Below are positions 1-5,284 of a stretch of DNA of 9,206 bases, piece by piece. The notes under the pieces were generated by a model, which had not been told where the DNA came from, did not search any database, and worked only from the letters and a program-made list of their open reading frames with translations. Both the position numbers and the translations under genes were made by a program. Source of the DNA: an uncultured Flavihumibacter sp. GTDB taxonomy: Bacteria; Bacteroidota; Bacteroidia; Chitinophagales; Chitinophagaceae. Numbering within the stretch: the first letter of the stretch is position 1; each line of letters starts with the position of its first letter. The stretch spans positions 1-9,206 of the forward strand of contig CAMLPA010000108.1 in NCBI GenBank assembly GCA_946481605.1. Reading direction: 5' to 3'.

Positions 1-413
1 GGATCCACAAATATGGAAGTGCGGATGCCAGCGTTCCGGAAGATATTAATCGTTTCTACGAGGTAATTCTTGTGTTCAATAGTATTCCATCCGTGGTCGC
101 TGGTGAGTTGACCATCAGCATCGGGCACCAGTGTTACCTGGTCTGGACGTACTTCCAATACTAACTGAATGAATTTTTCTTCCCTGGGATTGCCTTCAAT
201 ATTAAACTCCGTGGTAATGATAGGTTTTATATCCCGCACGTCCTGGTAACGGATATGCCGCTCATCGGGACGAGGGTGCACAGTAACACCATCCGCGCCA
301 AAAAGCTGCACATCAATGGCGGCTTTTACAACATCAGGTGTGTTTCCTCCGCGACTGTTGCGGAGCGTAGCGATCTTATTGATATTGACCGAAAGTTTGG
401 CATGTTCCTTCAT
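1..413 (-). CDS. pdxJ: Pyridoxine 5'-phosphate synthase PdxJ, 5' part, cut by the window edge
   Basis: PdxJ condenses 1-deoxy-D-xylulose 5-phosphate with 3-amino-2-oxopropyl phosphate to give pyridoxine 5'-phosphate, the ring-closing step of the DXP-dependent vitamin B6 pathway in the cytoplasm. Reading leftward from the ATG at 413-411 gives 137 codons plus two bases, a little over half of the usual ~240 residues. Visible family motifs are [17 protein letters not shown] (residues 7-23), [16 protein letters not shown] (44-59, with the conserved His46, Arg48 and His53), an EFNIEG strand, the LVPD segment, and SIFVDP at the cut edge. NINKIA replaces the NIDHIA of the E. coli enzyme, a change I associate with Bacteroidota PdxJ. 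The start fits the family N-terminus. The gene follows a small gene by 13 bases on the same strand, so the two are probably co-transcribed. No frameshift is seen. Confidence 0.95.
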   Translation of the reverse strand, partial: MKEHAKLSVNINKIATLRNSRGGNTPDVVKAAIDVQLFGADGVTVHPRPDERHIRYQDVRDIKPIITTEFNIEGNPREEKFIQLVLEVRPDQVTLVPDADGQLTSDHGWNTIEHKNYLVETINIFRNAGIRTSIFVD

Positions 414-426
414 GCCGCGAAGTTAG

Positions 427-690
427 TTATTTATTCTCCTCGGCAATTCCGGCGAGCGCCTGTTCTTTTTCCAGTATCCAGGTGGGAAGCGGCATCTCCG
501 TGTGCATTTTCCAGTGCCCGTTTTCCCGGATCAGTTTGAACATAAGCCTGTTGCCGCGGTCGTCGCAAACATCAACCGTAAACAATCCTTCGGGAAACGA
601 ATGTACCTTTCTGAAGTTGAACTCTCTCAACCTTCCTTCGCATTTCAGTAGTTCAGTAAACTGAATATTCTTTATAAACTCCAACTGCAT
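427..690 (-). CDS. Small conserved-looking protein of unknown function, upstream of pdxJ
   Basis: I do not recognise this gene. From the ATG at 690-688 it encodes 87 residues, ending at the TAA at 429-427. The protein is soluble-looking, with no signal peptide or membrane segment. It has alternating charged and aromatic residues (for example FKLIRENGHWKMHTEMPLP) suggesting a small beta-rich fold, and an acidic, Glu-rich C-terminus. An in-frame GTG at 717-715 would add nine residues (MVVLPNHLI); I prefer the ATG, but neither start has a clear ribosome-binding site. The stop lies only 13 bases before the pdxJ start, which suggests an operon and possibly translational coupling. Coding status rests on the tight spacing to pdxJ and a protein-like composition. 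The plus-strand frames over the same bases give less plausible proteins. Confidence 0.65.
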   Translation of the reverse strand: MQLEFIKNIQFTELLKCEGRLREFNFRKVHSFPEGLFTVDVCDDRGNRLMFKLIRENGHWKMHTEMPLPTWILEKEQALAGIAEENK

Positions 691-738
691 GATTAAATGA
701 TTCGGAAGAACTACCACAATAACTGTGCAAGAAATTCG

Positions 739-756
739 AATTTAAAATTTTAAATT
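739..756. repeat. AT-only perfect palindrome
   Basis: An 18-bp perfect palindrome made only of A and T (AATTTAAAATTTTAAATT), overlapping the left copy of the 16-bp inverted repeat. It lies about 50 bases upstream of the small gene start on the minus strand. It could be part of a promoter region or simply low-complexity DNA; no function is shown. Confidence 0.5.
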
Positions 757-769
757 TTGAATGATGAAT
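754..769 (+). repeat. 16-bp inverted repeat, left copy
   Basis: ATTTTGAATGATGAAT on the plus strand. The exact reverse complement occurs at 1165-1180, 395 bases to the right. Similarity continues weakly beyond the 16 bases (GGAT shared on the outer side). The sequence is built from short ATTTTGA/ATGATGA units, the kind of low-complexity intergenic repeat common in Bacteroidota. Confidence 0.6.
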
Positions 770-1025
770 TTTGGATGGGTAGCTGAATTCAAAATCCTGA
801 AATTATTTGCCGGGCGCTGGCTTCCTTACAGATAACCCAAATACATTCGAGGTTAAAGCGTAACGGCTTCAAGGCTAAAATAAATGTCGGATTTGGAATT
901 GGATAAGTGATGTCTTTCTTGAAAAAATGGCATACCCTAATGGTAATTCAACCTATCAGTCAGCAATTCATCAAACAGGAATGGCTTCTCGCCACCCAAC
1001 TACTCATCGGCTACCCTAAACTATG

Positions 1026-1058
1026 CCCCTCTCCCCCGGGAGAGGGGGCGGGGTGAGG
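1026..1058. repeat. GC-rich palindrome of a dispersed intergenic repeat type
   Basis: The arms CCCCTCTCCC (1026-1035) and GGGAGAGGGG (1038-1047) pair perfectly over 10 bp around a two-base centre, and GCGGGGTGAGG follows. The block is strikingly G/C-rich compared with its surroundings. Palindromes with a CCCTCTCCC / GGGAGAGGG core and a trailing GGGTGAGG recur between genes in many bacterial genomes, so this is probably a REP-like unit and not a locus-specific regulatory element. That comparison is from general knowledge and has not been searched here. Confidence 0.55.
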
Positions 1059-1060
1059 CC

Positions 1061-1104
1061 AAAAAGGCTGCCAAATAAGGAAATATCCCCATCTGACAGC
1101 CTTT
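1061..1104 (-). terminator. Probable intrinsic terminator of ahcY
   Basis: On the minus strand the arms AAAGGCTGTCA and TGGCAGCCTTT pair over 11 positions with one mismatch around a loop of about 20 bases, and five T (1065-1061) end the structure. It lies about 90 bases after the ahcY stop codon and in the right orientation for that gene. The long loop makes it less than ideal. Confidence 0.6.
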
Positions 1105-1164
1105 CTATACTATTCCGGATTTCAAATCAGAATCTACTCCTCAAACCTAATCCCACAATCCATC

Positions 1165-1180
1165 ATTCATCATTCAAAAT
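1165..1180 (-). repeat. 16-bp inverted repeat, right copy
   Basis: Exact reverse complement of 754-769, starting 14 bases beyond the ahcY stop codon. On the minus strand it is flanked by further near-copies of the ATGATGGATT unit, so the repeat is locally reiterated. Confidence 0.6.
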
Positions 1181-1193
1181 CCATCATTTAAAC

Positions 1194-2519
1194 CTAGTAC
1201 CTGTATAACTCCGGCTTAAACGGACCTTCTTTAGAAATACCGAGGTATTCCGATTGTGCATCGGTCAGTTCATCCAGTTCCACGCTGATCTTTTTCAGGT
1301 GCAGGCGAGCCACTTTTTCATCGAGGTGCTTCGGCAGCACATATACTTTGTTCTCGTATTTTTCGTGGTTCAGCCACAGTTCGATCTGCGCGAGTGTTTG
1401 GTTGGAGAAGGAGTTACTCATTACGAAGCTGGGGTGACCAGTAGCGCAGCCCAGGTTCACGAGACGGCCTTCAGCCAGCAGGATGATGTCTTTTCCATCT
1501 ACATTGTAGATATCTACCTGAGGCTTCACGGTATCTTTTGTATGACCGTAGTTGGTATTCAGCCAGGCAACGTCGATTTCGATATCGAAGTGTCCGATGT
1601 TACAAACGATGGTCTTGTCTTTCATCTTCTTGAAATGCTCGCCTGTGATGATGTCGCGGCAACCTGTTGTGGTCACAACGATATCGGCTTCAGCTACAGC
1701 ATTGGTCATTTTCTTCACTTCAAATCCGTCCATGGCGGCCTGGAGGGCACAGATAGGGTCGATTTCAGTTACGATCACACGGGCGCCTGCACCACGGAGT
1801 GATTCGGCAGAACCTTTACCCACGTCGCCATAACCTGCCACAACGGCAACTTTACCGGCCATCATCACGTCTGTGGCACGACGGATCGCGTCCACCAGTG
1901 ATTCTTTACAACCGTATTTGTTGTCGAATTTGGATTTGGTCACAGAATCGTTCACGTTAATGGCGGGGATAGGCAGGGTGCCTTTTGCCATTCTTTCATA
2001 AAGGCGGTGCACACCTGTAGTGGTTTCTTCACTCAGACCTTTAATGTTGGCGATCATTTCGGGGTATTTGTCGAATACCATATTGGTAAGGTCACCACCG
2101 TCGTCGAGGATCATGTTCAGGGGGCGGTCGTGGCTACCGAAGAACAGGGTTTGTTCAATGCACCAGTCGGCTTCTTCCTGTGTTTGTCCTTTCCAGGCGA
2201 AAACTCCGATACCGGTAGCGGCGATGGCTGCGGCGGCGTGGTCCTGGGTGGAGAAAATGTTGCAGGAGCTCCAGCGTACTTCGGCACCCAGGGCGGCCAG
2301 GGTTTCGATAAGTACGGCAGTTTGGATGGTCATGTGCAAACATCCTGCGATGCGTGCGCCTTTCAGGGGCTGTGAAGGACCATATTCTTCACGGATAGAC
2401 ATCAGACCGGGCATTTCGGCTTCTGCAAGTTTAATTTCCTTGCGGCCCCATTCTGCCAGGCTCATGTCCTTCACTTTATAAGGAAGGCTGAGATCAATTT
2501 GTTGTACTGCTGACGACAT
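1194..2519 (-). CDS. ahcY: S-adenosylhomocysteine hydrolase (adenosylhomocysteinase)
   Basis: AhcY splits S-adenosylhomocysteine into homocysteine and adenosine, removing the by-product inhibitor of SAM-dependent methylation. It is a cytoplasmic NAD-dependent tetramer in the family. The 441-residue length is normal. Visible motifs are [12 protein letters not shown] (59-70), [14 protein letters not shown] (87-100), the substrate aspartate in LDDGGDLTN (138-146), [12 protein letters not shown] (163-174), and the catalytic Lys195, Asp199, Asn200 and Cys204 of [14 protein letters not shown]. The Rossmann NAD loop is GYGDVGKG (229-236). The C-terminus KPELYRY (435-441) supplies the family's conserved Lys and Tyr that reach into a neighbouring subunit. 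All key residues are intact. The gene is divergent from an Lrp/AsnC regulator across 137 bases and appears to be transcribed alone, with a terminator at 1061-1104. Confidence 0.98.
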   Translation of the reverse strand: MSSAVQQIDLSLPYKVKDMSLAEWGRKEIKLAEAEMPGLMSIREEYGPSQPLKGARIAGCLHMTIQTAVLIETLAALGAEVRWSSCNIFSTQDHAAAAIAATGIGVFAWKGQTQEEADWCIEQTLFFGSHDRPLNMILDDGGDLTNMVFDKYPEMIANIKGLSEETTTGVHRLYERMAKGTLPIPAINVNDSVTKSKFDNKYGCKESLVDAIRRATDVMMAGKVAVVAGYGDVGKGSAESLRGAGARVIVTEIDPICALQAAMDGFEVKKMTNAVAEADIVVTTTGCRDIITGEHFKKMKDKTIVCNIGHFDIEIDVAWLNTNYGHTKDTVKPQVDIYNVDGKDIILLAEGRLVNLGCATGHPSFVMSNSFSNQTLAQIELWLNHEKYENKVYVLPKHLDEKVARLHLKKISVELDELTDAQSEYLGISKEGPFKPELYRY

Positions 2520-2551
2520 TTTGAAAACTTTTTGCGGTTAATAAATGGCCG

Positions 2552-2559
2552 TAAAGATA
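2552..2559 (-). promoter_or_regulatory. Candidate -7 element of the ahcY promoter
   Basis: TATCTTTA on the minus strand matches the Bacteroidota -7 consensus TAnnTTTG at all fixed positions but the last, and would place the transcript start about 25 bases before the ahcY ATG. No TTTG-type -33 element is seen at the expected distance, only an AT-rich tract, so the call is tentative. Confidence 0.4.
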
Positions 2560-2588
2560 GTTCTTTGGAATAAAAATAAAATACCAGG

Positions 2589-2639
2589 CTGTTTTTTAGA
2601 ACAGATGAGCTGTATTTGCCTATCTTTTCAGAACAAAAG
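2589..2639. promoter_or_regulatory. Paired dyads between ahcY and the Lrp-type gene, possible operator
   Basis: Two short inverted repeats lie in the 137-base divergent region. One is CTGTT-N6-AACAG (2589-2604), the other CTTTT-N6-AAAAG (2624-2639). The element AGAACA occurs in both (2598-2603 and 2630-2635). Lrp/AsnC regulators often bind A/T-rich dyads upstream of their own gene, so autoregulation, perhaps also of ahcY, is a reasonable inference. No binding is shown by the sequence alone. Confidence 0.3.
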
Positions 2640-2656
2640 CATAAAATTCTTCCCTT

Positions 2657-3154
2657 ATGGCCCTTCAAAAAGAAAATTCAGATACCGGTTCATTCATCTC
2701 CCTGGATGAAAAAGATATTGCGATTCTGAAAATACTCCAGGAGAACGCCCTGGCAACAGTAAGGGAGATTGCCGCGGCCGTTCACCTGAGCACCACACCC
2801 GTACACGAACGCATCAAAAGAATGGAAGAAGCCGGGGTAATCAGTTGTTACGCAGCCCTTGTGGACCCGGCCAAAGTAAAAAAGGGATTGATGGTGATCT
2901 GTTATGTTTCGCTGAAAGAACACAGTAAGCGTACAGGAAGCAAATTCATCAAACTGATCCAGGAAATGAACGAGGTGGTGGAATGTTACAGCATCAGCGG
3001 TGAATTCGATTTTATGCTGAAAGTGGTGGCCGAACACATGAACGATTATTATGATTTCCATGTAAATAAACTCAGCCAGATCGAGAACATAGGCCACCTC
3101 CAGAGCGTATTTGTGATGGGAAAGATCAAAGACACACACCGCCTCATTTTTTAA
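2657..3154 (+). CDS. Lrp/AsnC-family transcriptional regulator
   Basis: A 165-residue DNA-binding regulator of the feast/famine family, of typical length. The N-terminal winged helix-turn-helix covers about residues 15-75: ISLDEKDIAILKILQEN, then TVREIAAAVHLSTTPVHERIKRMEEAGVI with its recognition helix. The C-terminal RAM ligand-binding and oligomerisation domain covers about 78-155, including SISGEFDFMLKV (112-123), the family's effector-site signature. The effector, usually an amino acid, cannot be told. The ATG at 2657 places about 15 residues ahead of the HTH, as is common. The gene is divergent from ahcY, so it may control it, but that is inference from position. A weak intrinsic terminator follows at 3163-3189. 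Confidence 0.93.
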   Translation: MALQKENSDTGSFISLDEKDIAILKILQENALATVREIAAAVHLSTTPVHERIKRMEEAGVISCYAALVDPAKVKKGLMVICYVSLKEHSKRTGSKFIKLIQEMNEVVECYSISGEFDFMLKVVAEHMNDYYDFHVNKLSQIENIGHLQSVFVMGKIKDTHRLIF

Positions 3155-3162
3155 AATTCTTT

Positions 3163-3189
3163 CGCAACGCAAACGGTTGCGCAGTTTTT
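3163..3189 (+). terminator. Weak intrinsic terminator after the Lrp-type gene
   Basis: CGCAAC (3163-3168) pairs with GTTGCG (3176-3181) around a seven-base loop, and three bases later there are five T (3185-3189). It starts nine bases after the stop codon. The stem is only six base pairs, so termination may be partial. Confidence 0.5.
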
Positions 3190-3266
3190 CTGATGCAGAT
3201 TAGAGCCGGATTAATTCCTAATTTTACAACCGGTTACAGGTTTCGATCAATCAGCACCACCGATGA

Positions 3267-3845
3267 ATGACTAGTATTAGCAGCAATAATATAGAGGAAC
3301 GCCAAACCTGGGCAGCCTTTGCCAATGGCGATGATGAGGCGCTGAAAACATTGTACGACACTTACTTTGAAACACTTTTCAGTTTCGGAAGAAAATTCAC
3401 CGGCGATACGGTGCTTGCGGAAGATGGGATACAGGATCTTTTCCTGAAACTTATGAACAACCGCGCTGCCCTCACCGTTCCCGACCATGTTTCCGCTTAC
3501 CTGATCCGTTCCTACCGCAATATCCTGATTGATAAGCAACGGAAAATTCAGTCTGCACGTACCGATCAGCTCGATGCCAGCGAATTCCCCGGGGCTTTCT
3601 CGCTGGAAACGGCACTGGAAGAAAAAGAAGAACTCGTGCTGCTGCGTGAAAAACTGAAAAAAGCCCTGGAAGACCTTACTCCCCGACAGCGCGAAATCAT
3701 TTACCTGCGCTACCATTACAACTTTTCTTATGAAGAAACGGCCGACATTCTTGGTTTGACCGAGAAAGCGACCTACAAACTGATGGCCCGCGCCATCCAG
3801 GGACTGAAAGACGCATTCCCGCTGCTGCTGTTATTTTTAAAATAA
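3267..3845 (+). CDS. ECF (group IV) RNA polymerase sigma factor, FecI-like
   Basis: A 192-residue extracytoplasmic-function sigma factor. Sigma region 2 covers about residues 17-93 (FANGDDEALKTLYDTYFETLFSFGRKFT, then AEDGIQDLFLKLM, where the usual Trp of FLKLW is Met, and SAYLIRSYRNILIDKQRK). Region 4 covers about 130-184, with LTPRQREIIYLRYHYNFSYEETADILGLTEKATYKLMARAI forming the -35-binding helix-turn-helix. The C-terminal LLLLFLK tail is like that of Bacteroidota FecI-type sigmas. The ATG at 3267 is used because the overlapping ATG at 3263 meets a stop two codons later. A FecR-type anti-sigma gene follows directly, then an STN-containing SusC, so the sigma factor should be held inactive until the transporter signals. 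Its own promoter is not clear; TAATTTTA at 3219-3226 is a one-mismatch -7 candidate without a -33 element. Confidence 0.95.
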   Translation: MTSISSNNIEERQTWAAFANGDDEALKTLYDTYFETLFSFGRKFTGDTVLAEDGIQDLFLKLMNNRAALTVPDHVSAYLIRSYRNILIDKQRKIQSARTDQLDASEFPGAFSLETALEEKEELVLLREKLKKALEDLTPRQREIIYLRYHYNFSYEETADILGLTEKATYKLMARAIQGLKDAFPLLLLFLK

Positions 3846-3884
3846 TTTTTAAAAGCGTGGGGTAAAATAAAAAACAGCTTCGTC
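3831..3884 (+). promoter_or_regulatory. Candidate ECF-sigma promoter for fecR-susC-susD
   Basis: GGGGTA (3859-3864), a 16-base spacer and CGTC (3881-3884) form a typical ECF -35/-10 arrangement, ending 39 bases before the fecR ATG. Immediately upstream a 24-base A/T tract (3831-3854) consists of two 12-base near-copies of T(T/A)ATTTTTAAAA, resembling an UP element. The site lies between sigma and anti-sigma genes, where autoregulation of the downstream operon is expected. No matching GGGGTA/CGTC pair occurs directly before the sigma gene or before susC. Confidence 0.45.
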
Positions 3885-3923
3885 CTATACCTGTTCCCCT
3901 TGTTAAACCTTATTGAAAGTGAT

Positions 3924-5123
3924 ATGAATAAAGATTTTGCCAAATATAAATTGGATGATTTCCTGCTGGATGAAGATTTCCAGGCCTGGTTCAGAAACAG
4001 GGATCATCAGACCAGTGAAGATTGGAACCAATTTTTGCGGGAAGAAACCCTTCATCCTGAAAGTTTCCGGGAAGCGGTGCAGGTGGCTGAAATGATTGCC
4101 AGCGATGGTTTTGAGGAAAGTCCGGAAACCCAGGCGCGGCTTTGGAACAACATCGTAGAAATGCGCGGTACAAATGAAACGCCGGTGGTATCCATCTGGC
4201 GCAGGTTCCGGGTACCCGCAGTTGCAGCGGCTGTAATGCTGGCGCTGGCAGGTGCTGCATGGATAGGCGGATTTTTTGAAAAGAAGGAAGCCGTTCAGGT
4301 GGCTCAAAAAACAGTGAACGACGCGCAACCAGGATCGGATAAAGCCACACTCACCCTCGAAGATGGAAAAGTGATAGAACTGGATGTAGCCTCCGCTGGT
4401 AATCTCACCACAACAGGCAATATTAAAGTGGTGAAAAAAGGTGGTGAACTCACGTATGAAGTGAATGATGCCGGCGCAGTTGCAGGGAACGAAATGGCCT
4501 ATCATAGGCTGGCCACACCCCGCGGCGGACAATTCCGCATCATGCTGCCCGATGGCAGTCGGGTTTGGCTGAATGCTTCTTCCTCGCTTCGTTTCCCCGC
4601 TTCATTTGCGGCAAACGAAAGAAGGGTAGAGGTAACGGGCGAAGCTTATTTTGAAGTAGCGAAAGACAAACAGCGTCCGTTCCGCGTGATGGTAAGTGGT
4701 TCGGAAGTAGAAGTGCTGGGTACCTCCTTCAATATCATGGCTTATACCAATGAGTCTGCGCTGAAAACGACCTTGCTGGAAGGCTCGGTTCGCATGAAAC
4801 ACGGTTCAGAGGAGGCATTGCTTGTTCCGGGCCAGCAACTGGTAGCACAGGAGGGCAAAATGACATTGAAGAAAAATGTGGATGTGGAAGCGGAAGTGGC
4901 CTGGAAGAACGGCATGTTCCTTTTCAATGGAGCCGCGTTGCCACAGGTAATGCGCCAGTTGGAAAGGTGGTACGATGTGGAAGTGAAGTATGAGAACGGT
5001 GTGCCGAAGGGTACGTTAACGGGAGAGTTTCCACGGAGTATGATGTTATCGGAAGTGTTGAAAGTATTAAAGTTGAGTGGCTTTAATCTTGAAATAAAAG
5101 ACAAAACAATTTACGTCAGGTAA
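3924..5123 (+). CDS. FecR-family anti-sigma factor, inner-membrane
   Basis: A 399-residue anti-sigma regulator that should bind the preceding ECF sigma on the cytoplasmic side and read the state of the SusC transporter in the periplasm. Residues 1-95 are the cytoplasmic sigma-binding part, beginning MNKDFAKYKLDDFLLDEDFQAW. A single membrane segment lies at about 97-118 (VPAVAAAVMLALAGAAWIGGFF). The FecR domain covers about 195-291 (RLATPRGGQFRIMLPDGSRVWLNA, VEVTGEAYFEVAKD, FRVMVSGSEVEVLGTSFNIMAY, TTLLEGSVRM). A C-terminal domain at about 325-399 (VAWKNGMFLFNGAALPQVMRQLERWYDVEV) matches the DUF4974-type end of Bacteroidota FecR proteins. The TTG at 3900 would add eight residues, but the ATG at 3924 gives the usual FecR N-terminus. 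The susC start lies 137 bases downstream, across a leader with a strong hairpin. Confidence 0.95.
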   Translation: MNKDFAKYKLDDFLLDEDFQAWFRNRDHQTSEDWNQFLREETLHPESFREAVQVAEMIASDGFEESPETQARLWNNIVEMRGTNETPVVSIWRRFRVPAVAAAVMLALAGAAWIGGFFEKKEAVQVAQKTVNDAQPGSDKATLTLEDGKVIELDVASAGNLTTTGNIKVVKKGGELTYEVNDAGAVAGNEMAYHRLATPRGGQFRIMLPDGSRVWLNASSSLRFPASFAANERRVEVTGEAYFEVAKDKQRPFRVMVSGSEVEVLGTSFNIMAYTNESALKTTLLEGSVRMKHGSEEALLVPGQQLVAQEGKMTLKKNVDVEAEVAWKNGMFLFNGAALPQVMRQLERWYDVEVKYENGVPKGTLTGEFPRSMMLSEVLKVLKLSGFNLEIKDKTIYVR

Positions 5124-5162
5124 TGATGAGAAAATAAAACCAACAGGTAAAAGCAACCGCAC

Positions 5163-5195
5163 AAAAAAGCCGGGAACAATTGCAGTGTTACCGGC
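5163..5195 (-). terminator. Intrinsic terminator on the antisense strand, before susC
   Basis: GCCGG (5169-5173) pairs with CCGGC (5191-5195) and AACA (5175-5178) with TGTT (5186-5189), with one G-A mismatch between and a seven-base loop. On the minus strand six T (5168-5163) follow the stem directly, a classic intrinsic terminator. On the plus strand no T run follows, so fecR-susC transcripts would read through and carry the hairpin in the leader. Confidence 0.65.
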
Positions 5196-5249
5196 CAGAT
5201 GTAAGGTTATTATTATACAATAGCTCAAGACTGTTTTTAAAACCAAACA
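5163..5249 (-). ncRNA. Predicted antisense RNA over the susC leader
   Basis: A promoter-terminator pair on the minus strand predicts an RNA of about 80-90 nt that starts a few bases past the -7 element (5261-5254) and ends in the T run at 5168-5163. It would be perfectly complementary to the fecR-susC intergenic region, including the bases just before the susC ATG at 5261, and could block ribosome binding or alter mRNA stability. Position and orientation resemble the DonS-type cis-antisense RNAs reported from Bacteroides polysaccharide-utilisation loci. The exact 5' end is estimated from promoter geometry. Transcription is inferred only. Confidence 0.45.
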
Positions 5250-5253
5250 CAAC

Positions 5254-5284
5254 CAAAACTATGCAATTAGTTGCAAATGGCAAA
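5254..5284 (-). promoter_or_regulatory. Antisense Bacteroidota-type promoter overlapping the susC start codon
   Basis: On the minus strand TTTG (5284-5281), a 19-base spacer and TAGTTTTG (5261-5254) match the Bacteroidota primary-sigma consensus TTTG / TAnnTTTG at every fixed position and with the usual spacing. It faces away from susC, toward the hairpin terminator at 5163-5195. It is the best promoter match I found in the window. Confidence 0.55.

Larger units (their letters stand above)
691..1193. other. Gene-poor intergenic region of about 500 bases
   Basis: No convincing protein gene lies here. The region separates two minus-strand units, ahcY and the small gene plus pdxJ. It contains an AT-rich palindrome at 739-756, one copy of a 16-bp inverted repeat at each end (754-769 and 1165-1180), a GC-rich palindrome at 1026-1058, and a hairpin that probably terminates ahcY (1061-1104). 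Between about 780 and 1020 I see nothing further than a 48-codon open frame (910-1056) that runs into the GC-rich repeat. No strong Bacteroidota promoter (TTTG and TAnnTTTG) was found for the downstream small gene. The nearest candidate is TAAATTCG on the minus strand, with one mismatch and no -33 element. Confidence 0.7.

Noticed and set aside
1..6. Window begins exactly at GGATCC, a BamHI site
   Set aside because: It may reflect chance or a cloned fragment edge. The pdxJ frame runs through it intact, so it has no biological meaning here.
910..1056. 48-codon plus-strand open frame (MSFLKKWHTLMVIQ...)
   Set aside because: It ends inside the GC-rich palindrome repeat, has no ribosome-binding site or promoter, and its second half is encoded by repeat DNA. 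It is most likely a chance frame.
1142..1178. Minus-strand TAGGTTTG with an upstream TTTG after ahcY, as a promoter for a small RNA
   Set aside because: The spacer is 25 bases instead of about 19-21, and the upstream TTTG belongs to the low-complexity repeat.
2007..2481. Long open frames on the plus strand opposite ahcY
   Set aside because: They are antisense shadows of a strongly conserved enzyme gene, with no recognisable protein features.
3228..3235. AACCGGTT palindrome upstream of the sigma gene, as an operator
   Set aside because: It is only eight bases with no extension of the symmetry, and can easily arise by chance.
5090..5117. A second CGTC (5114-5117) with TGAAAT upstream at the end of fecR, as an ECF promoter for susC
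   Set aside because: The upstream element does not match GGGGTA of the better candidate, and the site lies within the fecR coding end. It is too weak to call.
5180..5260. TTG start at 5180 extending SusC by 27 residues
   Set aside because: The extension covers the leader hairpin, has no family resemblance, and the ATG at 5261 gives a known type of N-terminus.
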